13,908 bases of DNA from Tritrichomonas foetus (taxonomy: Eukaryota > Parabasalia > Tritrichomonadida > Tritrichomonadidae). Below the pieces are notes generated by a model. That model saw only the letters and a program-made list of their open reading frames with translations. It was not told where the DNA came from and did no database searches. This document shows, one piece after another, positions 6,998 through 13,908 of this stretch; within the stretch, counting starts at the first letter, position 1, and each line of letters starts with the position of its first letter. The stretch spans positions 1 to 13,908 of the forward strand of contig MLAK01000028.1 of assembly GCA_001839685.1 (NCBI GenBank), in the 5' to 3' direction. The position numbers were made by a program, and so were the translations under genes.

Positions 6998-8081
6998 TTT
7001 TTTGATTGGAATTTTTTGAAAGGAATAATTTAATACTTTTTGAATAAGATAAAATAATTTTGTGAGAAATTAAGGTGATATTCAGAAATGTAAGAATTAT
7101 TTGAGAAATCATACAATTATTTTTTCAGTTTTGTAATGAAAATAATTTGGGAATATTTTGGATATTTCCCTGAAAATATTAAATTATAATCCCTAAAACA
7201 ATTTCCATATGAATCCTTTAATATAGTTTGTTCATGGATTAAAGAATAATTCCTTTCTATTCTAATCTCCACATTTTGATATGATTAATTTTATTTAAAT
7301 GACAGTTCTATCAATAAATCAACCTATTTCTTAATACTCCTTTCAAAAAGCTTCTAAAAAAACATGATAATCTTATGAACTTTCAAATTCAATTTAAGGG
7401 AGTTCTTTCTGATTTGAATAAAACAATTCTTTGAGTATTATCAAATTATTCAATAGTTTACGAAAATATAGCTTTTTTTGCATTTTTTTTCACCTCCATT
7501 TTTTTGTGTGGATCAATCACAATGTACCATGATCCTGAACAAAATTTGTTCACATCAAGGAATATATAACCTTTTTATAGAATGCGCCGACGATTTTTTC
7601 GCCCATCCGCAATTCGAATCATATTACTATTCGGGAGGCAACACTAATAACACACTATTCTGCCTTATTTCCAAGTCACAATAATGTCTTCATAAATAAA
7701 AATATGTTAAATATGTTATTTTCGAAAGAGGGATCAATTATCTCTAAATCATATATTGTTGAATAATTAAATTATTTGAGTCATAAAGAAAACGTTTTCT
7801 AAGGAAACGATTTTCATATAAGGGGAAAAAGCTAATTGTTCAGAAATTCTACCAAAAAAATTGCTGATTCGTCTCTTTCTGTGGAAATTGTTCTTTTTCT
7901 ATGATGGGGGCTTTGAAATTTGTATTCTATGAGAGTTTTCAAATTTGAGAACTATTCCGTTTACAAAGGAAGAGCTCCCTTAAAAAAAATTATCATATTT
8001 TGGGGATATGCTAATCATACAATCTTTATTTTATTAATAGATAGACAATAATATTTATAGCAATAGTAGTATATAATACAC
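6998..8081. other. Intergenic region with palindromes, no convincing gene
   Basis: A stretch of about 1.1 kb between two minus-strand genes. A 17-nt palindrome, TGAACAAAATTTGTTCA, lies at 7536-7552 (8-bp arms around one A). A perfect 14-bp palindrome, AGAAAACGTTTTCT, lies at 7787-7800 and is followed by AACGAT, which resembles a trichomonad upstream motif. The segment 7585-7665 is a little richer in G+C. A 51-codon frame starts at ATG 7529 and ends at 7684, with peptides such as ECADDFFAHPQFES. It has no recognisable family and is listed here rather than as a gene. Confidence 0.5.
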
Positions 8082-9845
8082 TTAATCTTCAGCATCATCA
8101 GAATCGGGAGCATCAAGAACAATGTCAACATCAAAATCATCGTCAAGGTCAATGTTTGGCACATCTTTATTTTCTTGGGTAGCATCTGAAGAAGGATTAG
8201 CTGGTTTTGGTGGAAGTTTTGAGTTTGCATTGAGAGTATTCTCTGTGTTTGTTGAGGAAGTGGATGTTGTCTTGAATATCGGTTGTGTAGACACGGTTAC
8301 TGATGATTTGAATAGAGGTGCTGCTGGTGTTGCCGGCTTGGGCAAGTTACGAATTTCTCTCGACATGTCGCAGTTAATGAGAACTGATTTAACTGCTGGA
8401 TTGACTTGTGTGAATGCGTCAGATTTTTCCAGTTCTTTAACTTTCATAACTTCTCTCATTGGATGTAAAATTGGTTGTGATTTTGGTTCGAGGACAGGCT
8501 TCAACTTTGTCATAATCCTCTGCCTTTCAGGGGTATTTTGTGATACTTCAATGAACTTTCCAATGAGTGGAGAAATTGTGGGATGGGATGACATCAAAAT
8601 TGTTGCAGTTGTCATGAACATATCTGTATCGAATCTATTTTTGGAGCATCGATCAATCATTGCTTGATGTATTTGAAGTTGTATTTGTGGATCAAAATAT
8701 TTAATATATGGTGATAAAATTTTAATATACTGATAACCAACACCATTCAAATTATCAAGCCAAATAGAAACTAGTGGGCCAATGAATTTCTTGAATGAGT
8801 ATATCCCAAAAGAAATCAAAATCGCCTGTAAAAATTCTGGAAGAAAATTGTTGGCTTTAACCTGGACTAGAGCCGCTTCAAAAATTTTTGTGTTGTTTAT
8901 ATTATGAAAAGAGGTTGGATTAAAAATCATTATTTGTGAGAGTAACTTCTGCGCTTCTTCAGCAAGCGATTTCTCTTCGTCTGTTTCCGGAACCCTGCAT
9001 AAGATTGGCATTAATGCATTCAAATATTCAGATAATCCAACTTGGTTTGATGCTAATTTTGAGGCAAGAATAATCAATCCTCTCTTTCGATATAAATTAA
9101 ATATATTTCCAAGATTCGTATTTATTGTATTCAAAGTGAAGCTATTGTCATGATTATAAAAAGGTGAGCTTGATGGATCTGCTAACGATAAAATTTCGAC
9201 GTCTTGCGGTGGAGTTGATGAAATTGTTGCGAGGACTCTTCGAAGTAGGTTGGCTGGGGTTTTGGAATGTCTGGCTATAGCGGATGCGCCGATGCATTGA
9301 ACATTTCTGTTGAAAGAATCAAGAAATTCGAATTGCGCATTTATCGTATTTGAATAAGTCGGTAGTGATATGATATTGTATAAGTGCGCATTGGTTAATA
9401 TATTGTTTGTGAAAGCGAAATTACGACACCATTTGTAACCGTCGGGATATGAGATAAAATGAGCAACTCGAAGTAAATGAGCATTAGCAAAAGCTGCTCC
9501 AGTGTATTGAGTTCTGTTATTTAAAACAAGTTTTGCTATTGGATCGATCACAGCTTTGACTTCTGCTGGCTCAGCAAGTCTGATCATTCGTGATAATCGC
9601 CAAAACAGCTTGCTGATGTTATTTTTTGGAGATTTATTAATTTCATCAACAACTGTTTTGATTTCTGTGCGCGTTGGATGTGTTATCTTTGTGAGTTGAA
9701 AAGTAAATTCAGCAATTCCTGAAGAACCCAACTCGTGCATTTTCTTGAACGCAATCAAACACACTAATTGAAATATTGAATGCATGATAAAATCAAGCAG
9801 ACTTTGTGAAAATAATTTCCGAATAAATTTGGTCGTATTTTTCAT
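8082..9845 (-). CDS. Helical-repeat protein with acidic tail, possibly Rix1/PELP1-like
   Basis: A 587-aa protein. Residues about 1-470 are almost entirely predicted helix with repeated hydrophobic/charged pairs (such as ILASKLASNQVGLSEYLNAL, 259-278), which suggests an alpha-solenoid of HEAT type. Residues about 500-560 are Pro/Ser/Thr-rich and disordered. The last 25 residues are acidic, with VPNIDLDDDFDVDIV (562-576) ending in DSDDAED. A solenoid followed by a low-complexity linker and an I/V-D-rich acidic tail resembles Rix1/PELP1, a subunit of the complex that processes ITS2 and matures the 60S ribosome in the nucleus. No diagnostic motif was confirmed, so this is a hypothesis. Residues 1-33 are hydrophobic, and a start at Met36 (ATG at 9740) is possible. 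The upstream ATG is preferred because TCACTA lies 9 nt before it. Another nuclear or transport solenoid is equally possible. Confidence 0.8.
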   Translation of the reverse strand: MKNTTKFIRKLFSQSLLDFIMHSIFQLVCLIAFKKMHELGSSGIAEFTFQLTKITHPTRTEIKTVVDEINKSPKNNISKLFWRLSRMIRLAEPAEVKAVIDPIAKLVLNNRTQYTGAAFANAHLLRVAHFISYPDGYKWCRNFAFTNNILTNAHLYNIISLPTYSNTINAQFEFLDSFNRNVQCIGASAIARHSKTPANLLRRVLATISSTPPQDVEILSLADPSSSPFYNHDNSFTLNTINTNLGNIFNLYRKRGLIILASKLASNQVGLSEYLNALMPILCRVPETDEEKSLAEEAQKLLSQIMIFNPTSFHNINNTKIFEAALVQVKANNFLPEFLQAILISFGIYSFKKFIGPLVSIWLDNLNGVGYQYIKILSPYIKYFDPQIQLQIHQAMIDRCSKNRFDTDMFMTTATILMSSHPTISPLIGKFIEVSQNTPERQRIMTKLKPVLEPKSQPILHPMREVMKVKELEKSDAFTQVNPAVKSVLINCDMSREIRNLPKPATPAAPLFKSSVTVSTQPIFKTTSTSSTNTENTLNANSKLPPKPANPSSDATQENKDVPNIDLDDDFDVDIVLDAPDSDDAED

Positions 9846-9856
9846 AATGATAGTGA
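9846..9856 (-). promoter_or_regulatory. TCACTA initiator of the helical-repeat gene
   Basis: On the minus strand, TCACTA (9856 down to 9851) is a perfect fit to the trichomonad initiator TCA(+1)Y(T/A). It gives a 9-nt leader before the ATG at 9845. Further upstream on the same strand, TTTTTATCGAG lies about 35 nt before the ATG. Assignment is by motif and position only. Confidence 0.45.
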
Positions 9857-10950
9857 GTTAAAAGAAATTGCCTATATCTCGATAAAAACACTGCTTTTAT
9901 TGATTATCTCACTTTGAAAGCAGATATATATATGGATTTACATCTTATTTTATAGCTAAATATGCGAAATAATGTTTTAGATAACTGAAAATGACTAATG
10001 AATAATTTTACCTTATAATTTCCCCTAAACCACCGATTACTTTGATTATTTTCATTTTTTTCCAGATTGACATTTCAAAGAATCGTTAGAATTTCCAGTA
10101 CTCCCGGTGGAAATATTGTTATGCAAACGATCTCATCTTGGTAAATGACCTCAGATTTTAAGAGAAATCTCGATGATGAGAAAAAACATTATACAATTCT
10201 TTTCAAATCTTCGTCTCTCAGAATTTTACAATTCTCTCAAATCTTTTGTGATGTGAACAGTCAAAATTAAAATTTTAGTGATTTTAGACAGATTTAGAAA
10301 TTCAATTGTTCAAAGTTACTATAAAAAATGGCATTTTTGAACCAATTTGCTTTAATCTATATGGCAATCACTAAAACAAAATAAAAAAATTTATTGGATT
10401 GATATTGAATTTTATCATAACTATTGGGAATATAATTATCCTTTGTGTTTTGAATAATTTAAAATTAAATCTAAACTTTTCTTTTGAAAACAATCCAAAA
10501 TGAATGAATAAAAAATGTATTCTTTCAAAATCTTACTTTTGATAGCAATTGTTTTAGAAAACTTTTGAAATAAAATTATATCAAGAATTATATAAACTAT
10601 AGAAAAAACATTTTAATCGATGAAAGTGTTCAGAAAATTTTAAAGACATTTAATAACCACTATTCAAATTTGTAAGAAATCCAATTCGTCAATAATGATA
10701 GGATATAATTTTAAATTGTAGGATATATTGCCAGTGAGCCTTATTTTAATTTCACATAATTTCCACTGGAACTTATATAATCAACATATTCGAAAACAAA
10801 GTATTGAAAAAGTATTGGTGTTTAATAAACCAATTCAAAAATTGAATGTTATCATTGAACAAATAATCAATTATAAATTCTAGAAATTGATAAGAATTTC
10901 TCACAAATATTTCTCACAAAAATCAATCGCTATTCAAAGCTTTGCAAAGC
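9857..10950. other. Divergent intergenic region, no gene seen
   Basis: About 1.1 kb between the divergent helical-repeat and Sec7-PH genes. No coding frame of note is present. An imperfect direct repeat of about 20 bp occurs at 10192-10211 and 10227-10245 (TACAATTCT...CAAATCTT, 35 bp apart). TAGGATATA is repeated at 10699-10707 and 10719-10727. A short inverted pair, CCAGTG (10731-10736) and CACTGG (10764-10769), is present. TCGTTA at 10082-10087 is the reverse of the TAACGA motif. Confidence 0.5.
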
Positions 10951-10955
10951 TTCAG
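10951..10955 (+). promoter_or_regulatory. Initiator-like TTCAG before the Sec7-PH gene
   Basis: TTCAG ends 3 nt before the ATG at 10959, the same spacing as TTCAG before lysA. If the A at 10954 is +1, the leader is 5 nt. It also favours this ATG over the TTG at 10887, which merely opens the frame. Confidence 0.35.
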
Positions 10956-10958
10956 AAG

Positions 10959-12299
10959 ATGGAAGTCTTCTCTACGCCAAATCAAGAAATTATATCGCCT
11001 AATATTATCGCCGAGTTTCAGGAAGAAGATCGAATTAATGATGCGGTTTATCGATTCAACATTGATCCGAAAAAAGGAATTCGATGTCTCTGCGAAGTAA
11101 TGAACACCAGCGAATCGCCAAACAACATCGCCCACTTACTTCATACTGTCGAAGGACTTATAGGTGAAAAAATAGGTGATTTCTTATCGTACGAAGGAAA
11201 TGAAGAAATCGCCATTTCCTACTTCGATGAAATGCCTTTTGAAGATAACATTGTTGATGCGTTACGTACCGGCTTATCTGGATCGATGCGATTCCCGCAA
11301 GATTCAGAATTAATTGATAAAATTATCTTGTCTTTTGCCAGAAGCTTCTTCGGCCGTTTTCCAGACAGTTTCCCTAGTCACGATGTCGTATATGTTATTT
11401 CTTTTGCGATCGTTCTTCTAAACAGTGACCTGCATAATCCTCAAATCAAATATCATATGACGCAAAGCCAGTTCATTGAAAACATACGAGGAGTCGCCAG
11501 CGAAAGCGACATTTCAGATCAGGAGCTCATTAAAATCTATAATGATATCAAAAAATGTCCTCTCACATTTAAGAAATATCAAAAGCCTAAAAAGCTCAAT
11601 AAACCCAGGTCGCATAAACCAACAAGATTTCCAACTCCCGAAAAAACCATCAATCGCCATCGATCTGAGTCAGCATCAAATCTGTCATCACTCAGCGCCT
11701 CAGAAAAACTCGACAAAATTGAGAAGGTCAGCCACATCAGAAGTAACTCAACCACAAAAATTACTCAGCCCTCTAACAAGCTTTGCAAGTCACAGAAAAA
11801 CATTTCTGCCTCTAAATCCCAAAATAATGAACGATCAAGTGTCGTCATGGCTTATTCGAATCCGATTGCGAAAGGATTTCTTTTGAAAAAGAGTCAGAAG
11901 TGGCACTTCAAATGGACCAAAAGGTTTTTCGTTCTTGTAAATGGTTGCTTGTACTATTTCAAAGACATTTCGGATAATCACAAAGAAAAGCCACTTGGAA
12001 TGATTCAACTTGTTGATGTGATTTCATTCATTAATGACGGCAGACCAACAGAAATTACAATTAAGTCAATAAATCATAGCAATCTTCAAGCTGTCAAATT
12101 TGAAAAACATCCCACAATTGTGACAAATATGCGGAGCTTTGTCCTTCAAGCCGATAGTAAAGAAGAAGCCATTAGATGGCTTTACCGAATCAAAGAAGCA
12201 ACTGTATCTCCAAATAATAATTCTAGTCGTTCCTTTGAAGGAAACTTGGTATTAAATCAGTCAGAATATGAACAAGAAGAAAGACCTTTATCATGCTGA
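10959..12299 (+). CDS. Sec7-PH protein, Arf guanine nucleotide exchange factor
   Basis: A 446-aa cytohesin-like protein when started at the ATG at 10959. Sec7 domains swap GDP for GTP on Arf GTPases and so control vesicle budding and membrane traffic. The Sec7 domain spans about 18-205: FNIDPKKGI (33-41), ALRTGL (101-106), and the second signature YVISFAIVLLNSDLHNP (145-161) followed by NIRGV (175-179). In the first signature, RFPQDSELID (111-120) replaces the usual RLPGEAQKID, so the catalytic glutamic finger is Asp115. A basic Ser/Lys-rich linker (206-300) leads to a PH domain (about 303-415). Its FLLKK...KWTKRFFVL and LYYF match phosphoinositide-binding PH domains, and Trp407 is the conserved C-helix tryptophan. 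The N-terminal coiled coil of animal cytohesins is absent. It likely acts on the cytosolic face of the plasma membrane or endosomes. The ATG choice is supported by TTCAG 5 nt upstream. Confidence 0.93.
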   Translation: MEVFSTPNQEIISPNIIAEFQEEDRINDAVYRFNIDPKKGIRCLCEVMNTSESPNNIAHLLHTVEGLIGEKIGDFLSYEGNEEIAISYFDEMPFEDNIVDALRTGLSGSMRFPQDSELIDKIILSFARSFFGRFPDSFPSHDVVYVISFAIVLLNSDLHNPQIKYHMTQSQFIENIRGVASESDISDQELIKIYNDIKKCPLTFKKYQKPKKLNKPRSHKPTRFPTPEKTINRHRSESASNLSSLSASEKLDKIEKVSHIRSNSTTKITQPSNKLCKSQKNISASKSQNNERSSVVMAYSNPIAKGFLLKKSQKWHFKWTKRFFVLVNGCLYYFKDISDNHKEKPLGMIQLVDVISFINDGRPTEITIKSINHSNLQAVKFEKHPTIVTNMRSFVLQADSKEEAIRWLYRIKEATVSPNNNSSRSFEGNLVLNQSEYEQEERPLSC

Positions 12300-12567
12300 A
12301 GTTGAATGCGAATGGCAAAAAAAATTGATGTTTGAAACACTAATTTTAATAACACAATATATTTTTATATTTAAATAAATTACTATGGATTCAAATAATT
12401 ACATATTTTTTATTGTTGTTTCTGTTTCTTTGATTTCTTTTGTTTCTTTGATTTCTTTCGTTTCTTTGATTTCTATTATAAATCTAAAAAGGGATTCAAA
12501 AGTAATTACAAAACACTTTTTATAACATATATATAGACAGATAGAAGCCAAAACAAACATTAACATT
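12300..12567. other. Convergent 3' intergenic gap
   Basis: This 268-bp gap separates the 3' ends of the Sec7-PH and kinase genes. Several TAAA/AATAAA-like signals (such as TTTAAATAAATT near 12370) could serve polyadenylation on the plus strand. It contains the 18-bp minisatellite described separately. No gene is seen. Confidence 0.5.
12423..12476. repeat. 18-bp tandem minisatellite, three units
   Basis: TGTTTCTTTGATTTCTTT occurs at 12423-12440 and again identically at 12441-12458. A third unit (12459-12476) differs at the first base and at the next-to-last base. The unit has an inner near-repeat of TTTCTTTG/ATTTCTTT. The array lies in the 3' gap between convergent genes. The unit length is a multiple of three, and one frame on the minus strand reads as a repeated KEIKET peptide, but no gene there is credible. 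Confidence 0.85.
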
Positions 12568-13623
12568 TCACCAATTTCTTCCTTTATGTTTTTTGGGCTC
12601 TTTTTTAGGTTGTGGCTCAATTGGATGAGGACGGGGATCTATGATTGCTTTCACAAAATCATTTCCCATTCCTTTTTGTGTAGCATCTTTAATTCTTTGA
12701 ACATATTCAAGGTATTTTTCCTTCTCTGTTCCTTCAAACCATAGATTTTCATTTGTTTCAAACATATTTGCGAGATCAGAAAAAGTTGGTCTTTTTTCGG
12801 GATCAGCATGAAAGCATTGATGTATAATATTCCAAATTGGGTCTGGTATTGATGGCTTTCTTAATAAACGCGCGCCTTTCATTACTCTCATCATTAAATG
12901 CTGATGTGAGCGAATTTTTCCTTTGTTGTCATCAAGCTCGGTTGGTGCTGATACAAAATATAAATAAAGTGTAACTCCAAATGCGTAAACATCAATTGCA
13001 TTTGTGATATGATCATAGTCATCGCTATACAGCTCAGGGGCCATAAAAACAGGTGATCCTATATTGCATGTTAGATCAGCATTTTCTTCAACAAGTTTTG
13101 AAAATCCAAAATCAGCAATCACAATTTCATAATCAGAATTCAAGAAAACGTTCGCCGGTTTGAAATCCCGGTGAATGATTCTTTGTGAGTGCAAAAATTG
13201 CATTGTTGAACAGATTCCAAATAACGAACATGTTTGTTTGGTCGCATCAAAATTTGGATATGGATTTCCATTCGTCATGGCCTTTAGAGCTTGTTCGAGA
13301 GTTCCGTTCGGCATAAATTGTGTAATAATAACCGTGTGATCATTTTCTTTGTCTGGAAGTACAAACCCCAATAATTTTAAGCATGACGGATGATTTAATT
13401 TGGCAAGAATATGAAGCTCTCGAATAAGATCTACTTGCTCTTTTTGGCGAGTTGCGGGTTCGAGTAAGGTCTTAACAGCGACATGTTCACCTCGTTTTCC
13501 ATCTTTTTCTTTTTTCCATCCTTCTTTGACTGAACCGAAAGAACCGCGAGATATTTCATTTGGAGAGATTTCGTAATCGTTTAAATCGACGAGAAAGTCT
13601 GAAAGATACACTTCAAGCGTCAT
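12568..13623 (-). CDS. TKL-like serine/threonine protein kinase
   Basis: A 351-aa protein that transfers phosphate from ATP to protein Ser/Thr. The kinase domain spans about 18-290. It has a glycine loop ISRGSFGSV (24-32), where Ser25 replaces the usual first Gly, and VAVK with Lys51. It also has the helix-C Glu69, HRDFKPAN (151-158) with Asp153, DFG (171-173), APE (195-197), DVYAFGVTLY (211-220) and Arg278. All core catalytic residues are present, so it should be active. The activation segment and DVYAFG motif place it with tyrosine-kinase-like kinases, a family much expanded in trichomonads. The C-terminal tail (about 291-351) has LWFEGTEKEKYLEYVQRI and a Lys/Pro-rich end. The gene converges on Sec7-PH. 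A TCATT initiator (13643-13647) would give a 22-nt leader. Substrates are unknown. Confidence 0.92.
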   Translation of the reverse strand: MTLEVYLSDFLVDLNDYEISPNEISRGSFGSVKEGWKKEKDGKRGEHVAVKTLLEPATRQKEQVDLIRELHILAKLNHPSCLKLLGFVLPDKENDHTVIITQFMPNGTLEQALKAMTNGNPYPNFDATKQTCSLFGICSTMQFLHSQRIIHRDFKPANVFLNSDYEIVIADFGFSKLVEENADLTCNIGSPVFMAPELYSDDYDHITNAIDVYAFGVTLYLYFVSAPTELDDNKGKIRSHQHLMMRVMKGARLLRKPSIPDPIWNIIHQCFHADPEKRPTFSDLANMFETNENLWFEGTEKEKYLEYVQRIKDATQKGMGNDFVKAIIDPRPHPIEPQPKKEPKKHKGRNW

Positions 13624-13636
13624 GAGTATTTAATTG

Positions 13637-13656
13637 AAGTGGAATGAATTTCACTT
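13637..13656 (-). promoter_or_regulatory. Kinase promoter: TCATT within imperfect palindrome
   Basis: On the minus strand, TCATT (13647 down to 13643) fits the trichomonad initiator and gives a 22-nt leader to the ATG at 13623. It sits in the middle of an imperfect 20-nt palindrome with 5-bp AAGTG/CACTT ends. Whether the palindrome is functional is unknown. Confidence 0.35.
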
Positions 13657-13841
13657 TTTGTATTAAAATTTGGCCGCAAATCAAAATTTGGCATTTTGTG
13701 AATGGAATGAGATCATCAGTTAGAATGTTTTTATCTATGATAATGAGATTATTTGAAAACAAAATCTTAACAATACATTTTTTCTTATTTGAATCTCATT
13801 CTTGTCTGATTTGATTTTATATCTCGCAAGTAACCTCCTAT

Positions 13842-13908
13842 ATGAAAGGTTTACAAAGTGGTCCCCCAAAGATTTTGTGGGACCACCCCATAAACCTTTG
13901 TCCTACCA
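13842..13908 (+). other. Possible 5' end of an ORF cut by the window edge
   Basis: From the ATG at 13842 the frame stays open to the last base, beginning MKGLQSGPPKILWDHP. It is clearly less AT-rich than the 200 bp before it. No initiator lies within 25 nt, and TCATT at 13796-13800 is 42 nt away. The same bases form a hairpin, so this may be a repeat rather than a gene. With 22 codons nothing more can be said. Confidence 0.25.
13845..13899. repeat. Two-tier inverted repeat (55-nt hairpin) at window end
   Basis: The outer arms AAAGGTTTA (13845-13853) and TAAACCTTT (13891-13899) are perfect inverted copies. The inner arms GTGGTCCC (13858-13865) and GGGACCAC (13879-13886) are also perfect and enclose a 12-nt central loop. 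Both stems are joined by 4-nt asymmetric spacers (CAAA and CCCA). The local G+C is well above the surrounding DNA. It could be an end of a mobile or repeated element that continues beyond the window, or a structured RNA. Confidence 0.6.

Noticed and set aside
6990..7112. 41-residue N-terminal extension of the Ser/Pro-rich orphan
   Set aside because: The extension is Ile/Leu/Ser-rich translation of AT-rich DNA, with a sharp change of composition at the internal ATG at 6989, which also has a TCAG just upstream. It could imitate a membrane anchor, but evidence favours the shorter form.
7605..7622. B-box-like TTCGAATC
   Set aside because: The flanking bases do not form a T stem and no tRNA cloverleaf fits.
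8122..8667. 181-codon plus-strand frame
   Set aside because: It lies wholly antisense to the acidic-tail end of the helical-repeat gene, and its V/S/D-rich peptide is a shadow of that frame.
10887..10958. N-terminal extension of the Sec7-PH protein from a TTG
   Set aside because: TTG is not a plausible eukaryotic start, and the ATG at 10959 follows TTCAG closely.
11476..11886. 136-codon plus-strand frame
   Set aside because: It is an alternate frame of the Sec7-PH linker. The Sec7 and PH motifs on both sides are in the main frame.
12399..12620. 73-codon minus frame with KEIKET repeats
   Set aside because: It overlaps the kinase C-terminus in another frame, and the repeat peptide is only the minisatellite translated.
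1..13908. Spliceosomal introns of trichomonad type
   Set aside because: GTATGT occurs at the 3' end of lysA, but no ACTAACACACAG-like 3' element was found, and all main genes are open throughout.
1..13908. CRISPR array, prophage, insertion sequence or complete transposon
   Set aside because: No regularly spaced repeats, transposase, integrase or capsid-type genes were seen. The repeats present are short and irregular.

Overview
The window looks like nuclear DNA of an anaerobic, trichomonad-type protist (parabasalid), perhaps close to Tritrichomonas. This is inferred from composition and architecture, not proven. It is strongly AT-rich, about 70% by eye. Genes are intronless: no GTATGT...ACTAACACACAG intron signature was found. 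A TCA-type initiator lies 5 to 22 nt before the chosen ATG in six of the seven main genes. The kinase is of the TKL-like type that is greatly expanded in trichomonads. No ribosome binding sites or operons are seen, and genes alternate strands, so a bacterial or phage origin is unlikely.

Layout. 1-2676: long gene-free stretch with fold-back repeats and one GC-richer island (1259-1480). 2677-3237 (+): MAF1, repressor of RNA polymerase III. 3316-3732 (+): weak membrane-type ORF. 3823-4641 (-): orphan basic protein. 4744-6033 (+): bacterial-type diaminopimelate decarboxylase (LysA), divergent from the orphan across only 102 bp. 6384-6989 (-): orphan Ser/Pro/Gln-rich protein, convergent with LysA. 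6990-8081: intergenic. 8082-9845 (-): alpha-helical repeat protein with an acidic tail, possibly Rix1/PELP1-like. 9846-10958: divergent intergenic region. 10959-12299 (+): Sec7-PH Arf exchange factor. 12300-12567: convergent gap with an 18-bp minisatellite. 12568-13623 (-): TKL-like protein kinase. 13842-13908: a GC-richer palindromic segment cut by the window edge.

The genes do not form a pathway. MAF1, Sec7-PH, the kinase and perhaps the Rix1-like protein are eukaryotic housekeeping or signalling genes. LysA is the exception: it reads as a Firmicutes-type enzyme with no other lysine-pathway gene nearby. It could make lysine from meso-DAP released from ingested bacteria. The points most worth a second look are this lone LysA, an Asp in place of the Sec7 glutamic finger, a MAF1 almost without its regulatory linker, and several hairpin-forming repeats. 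No complete mobile element, CRISPR array, tRNA or rRNA was found. Three automatic starts at GTG or TTG codons were rejected or moved to ATG.
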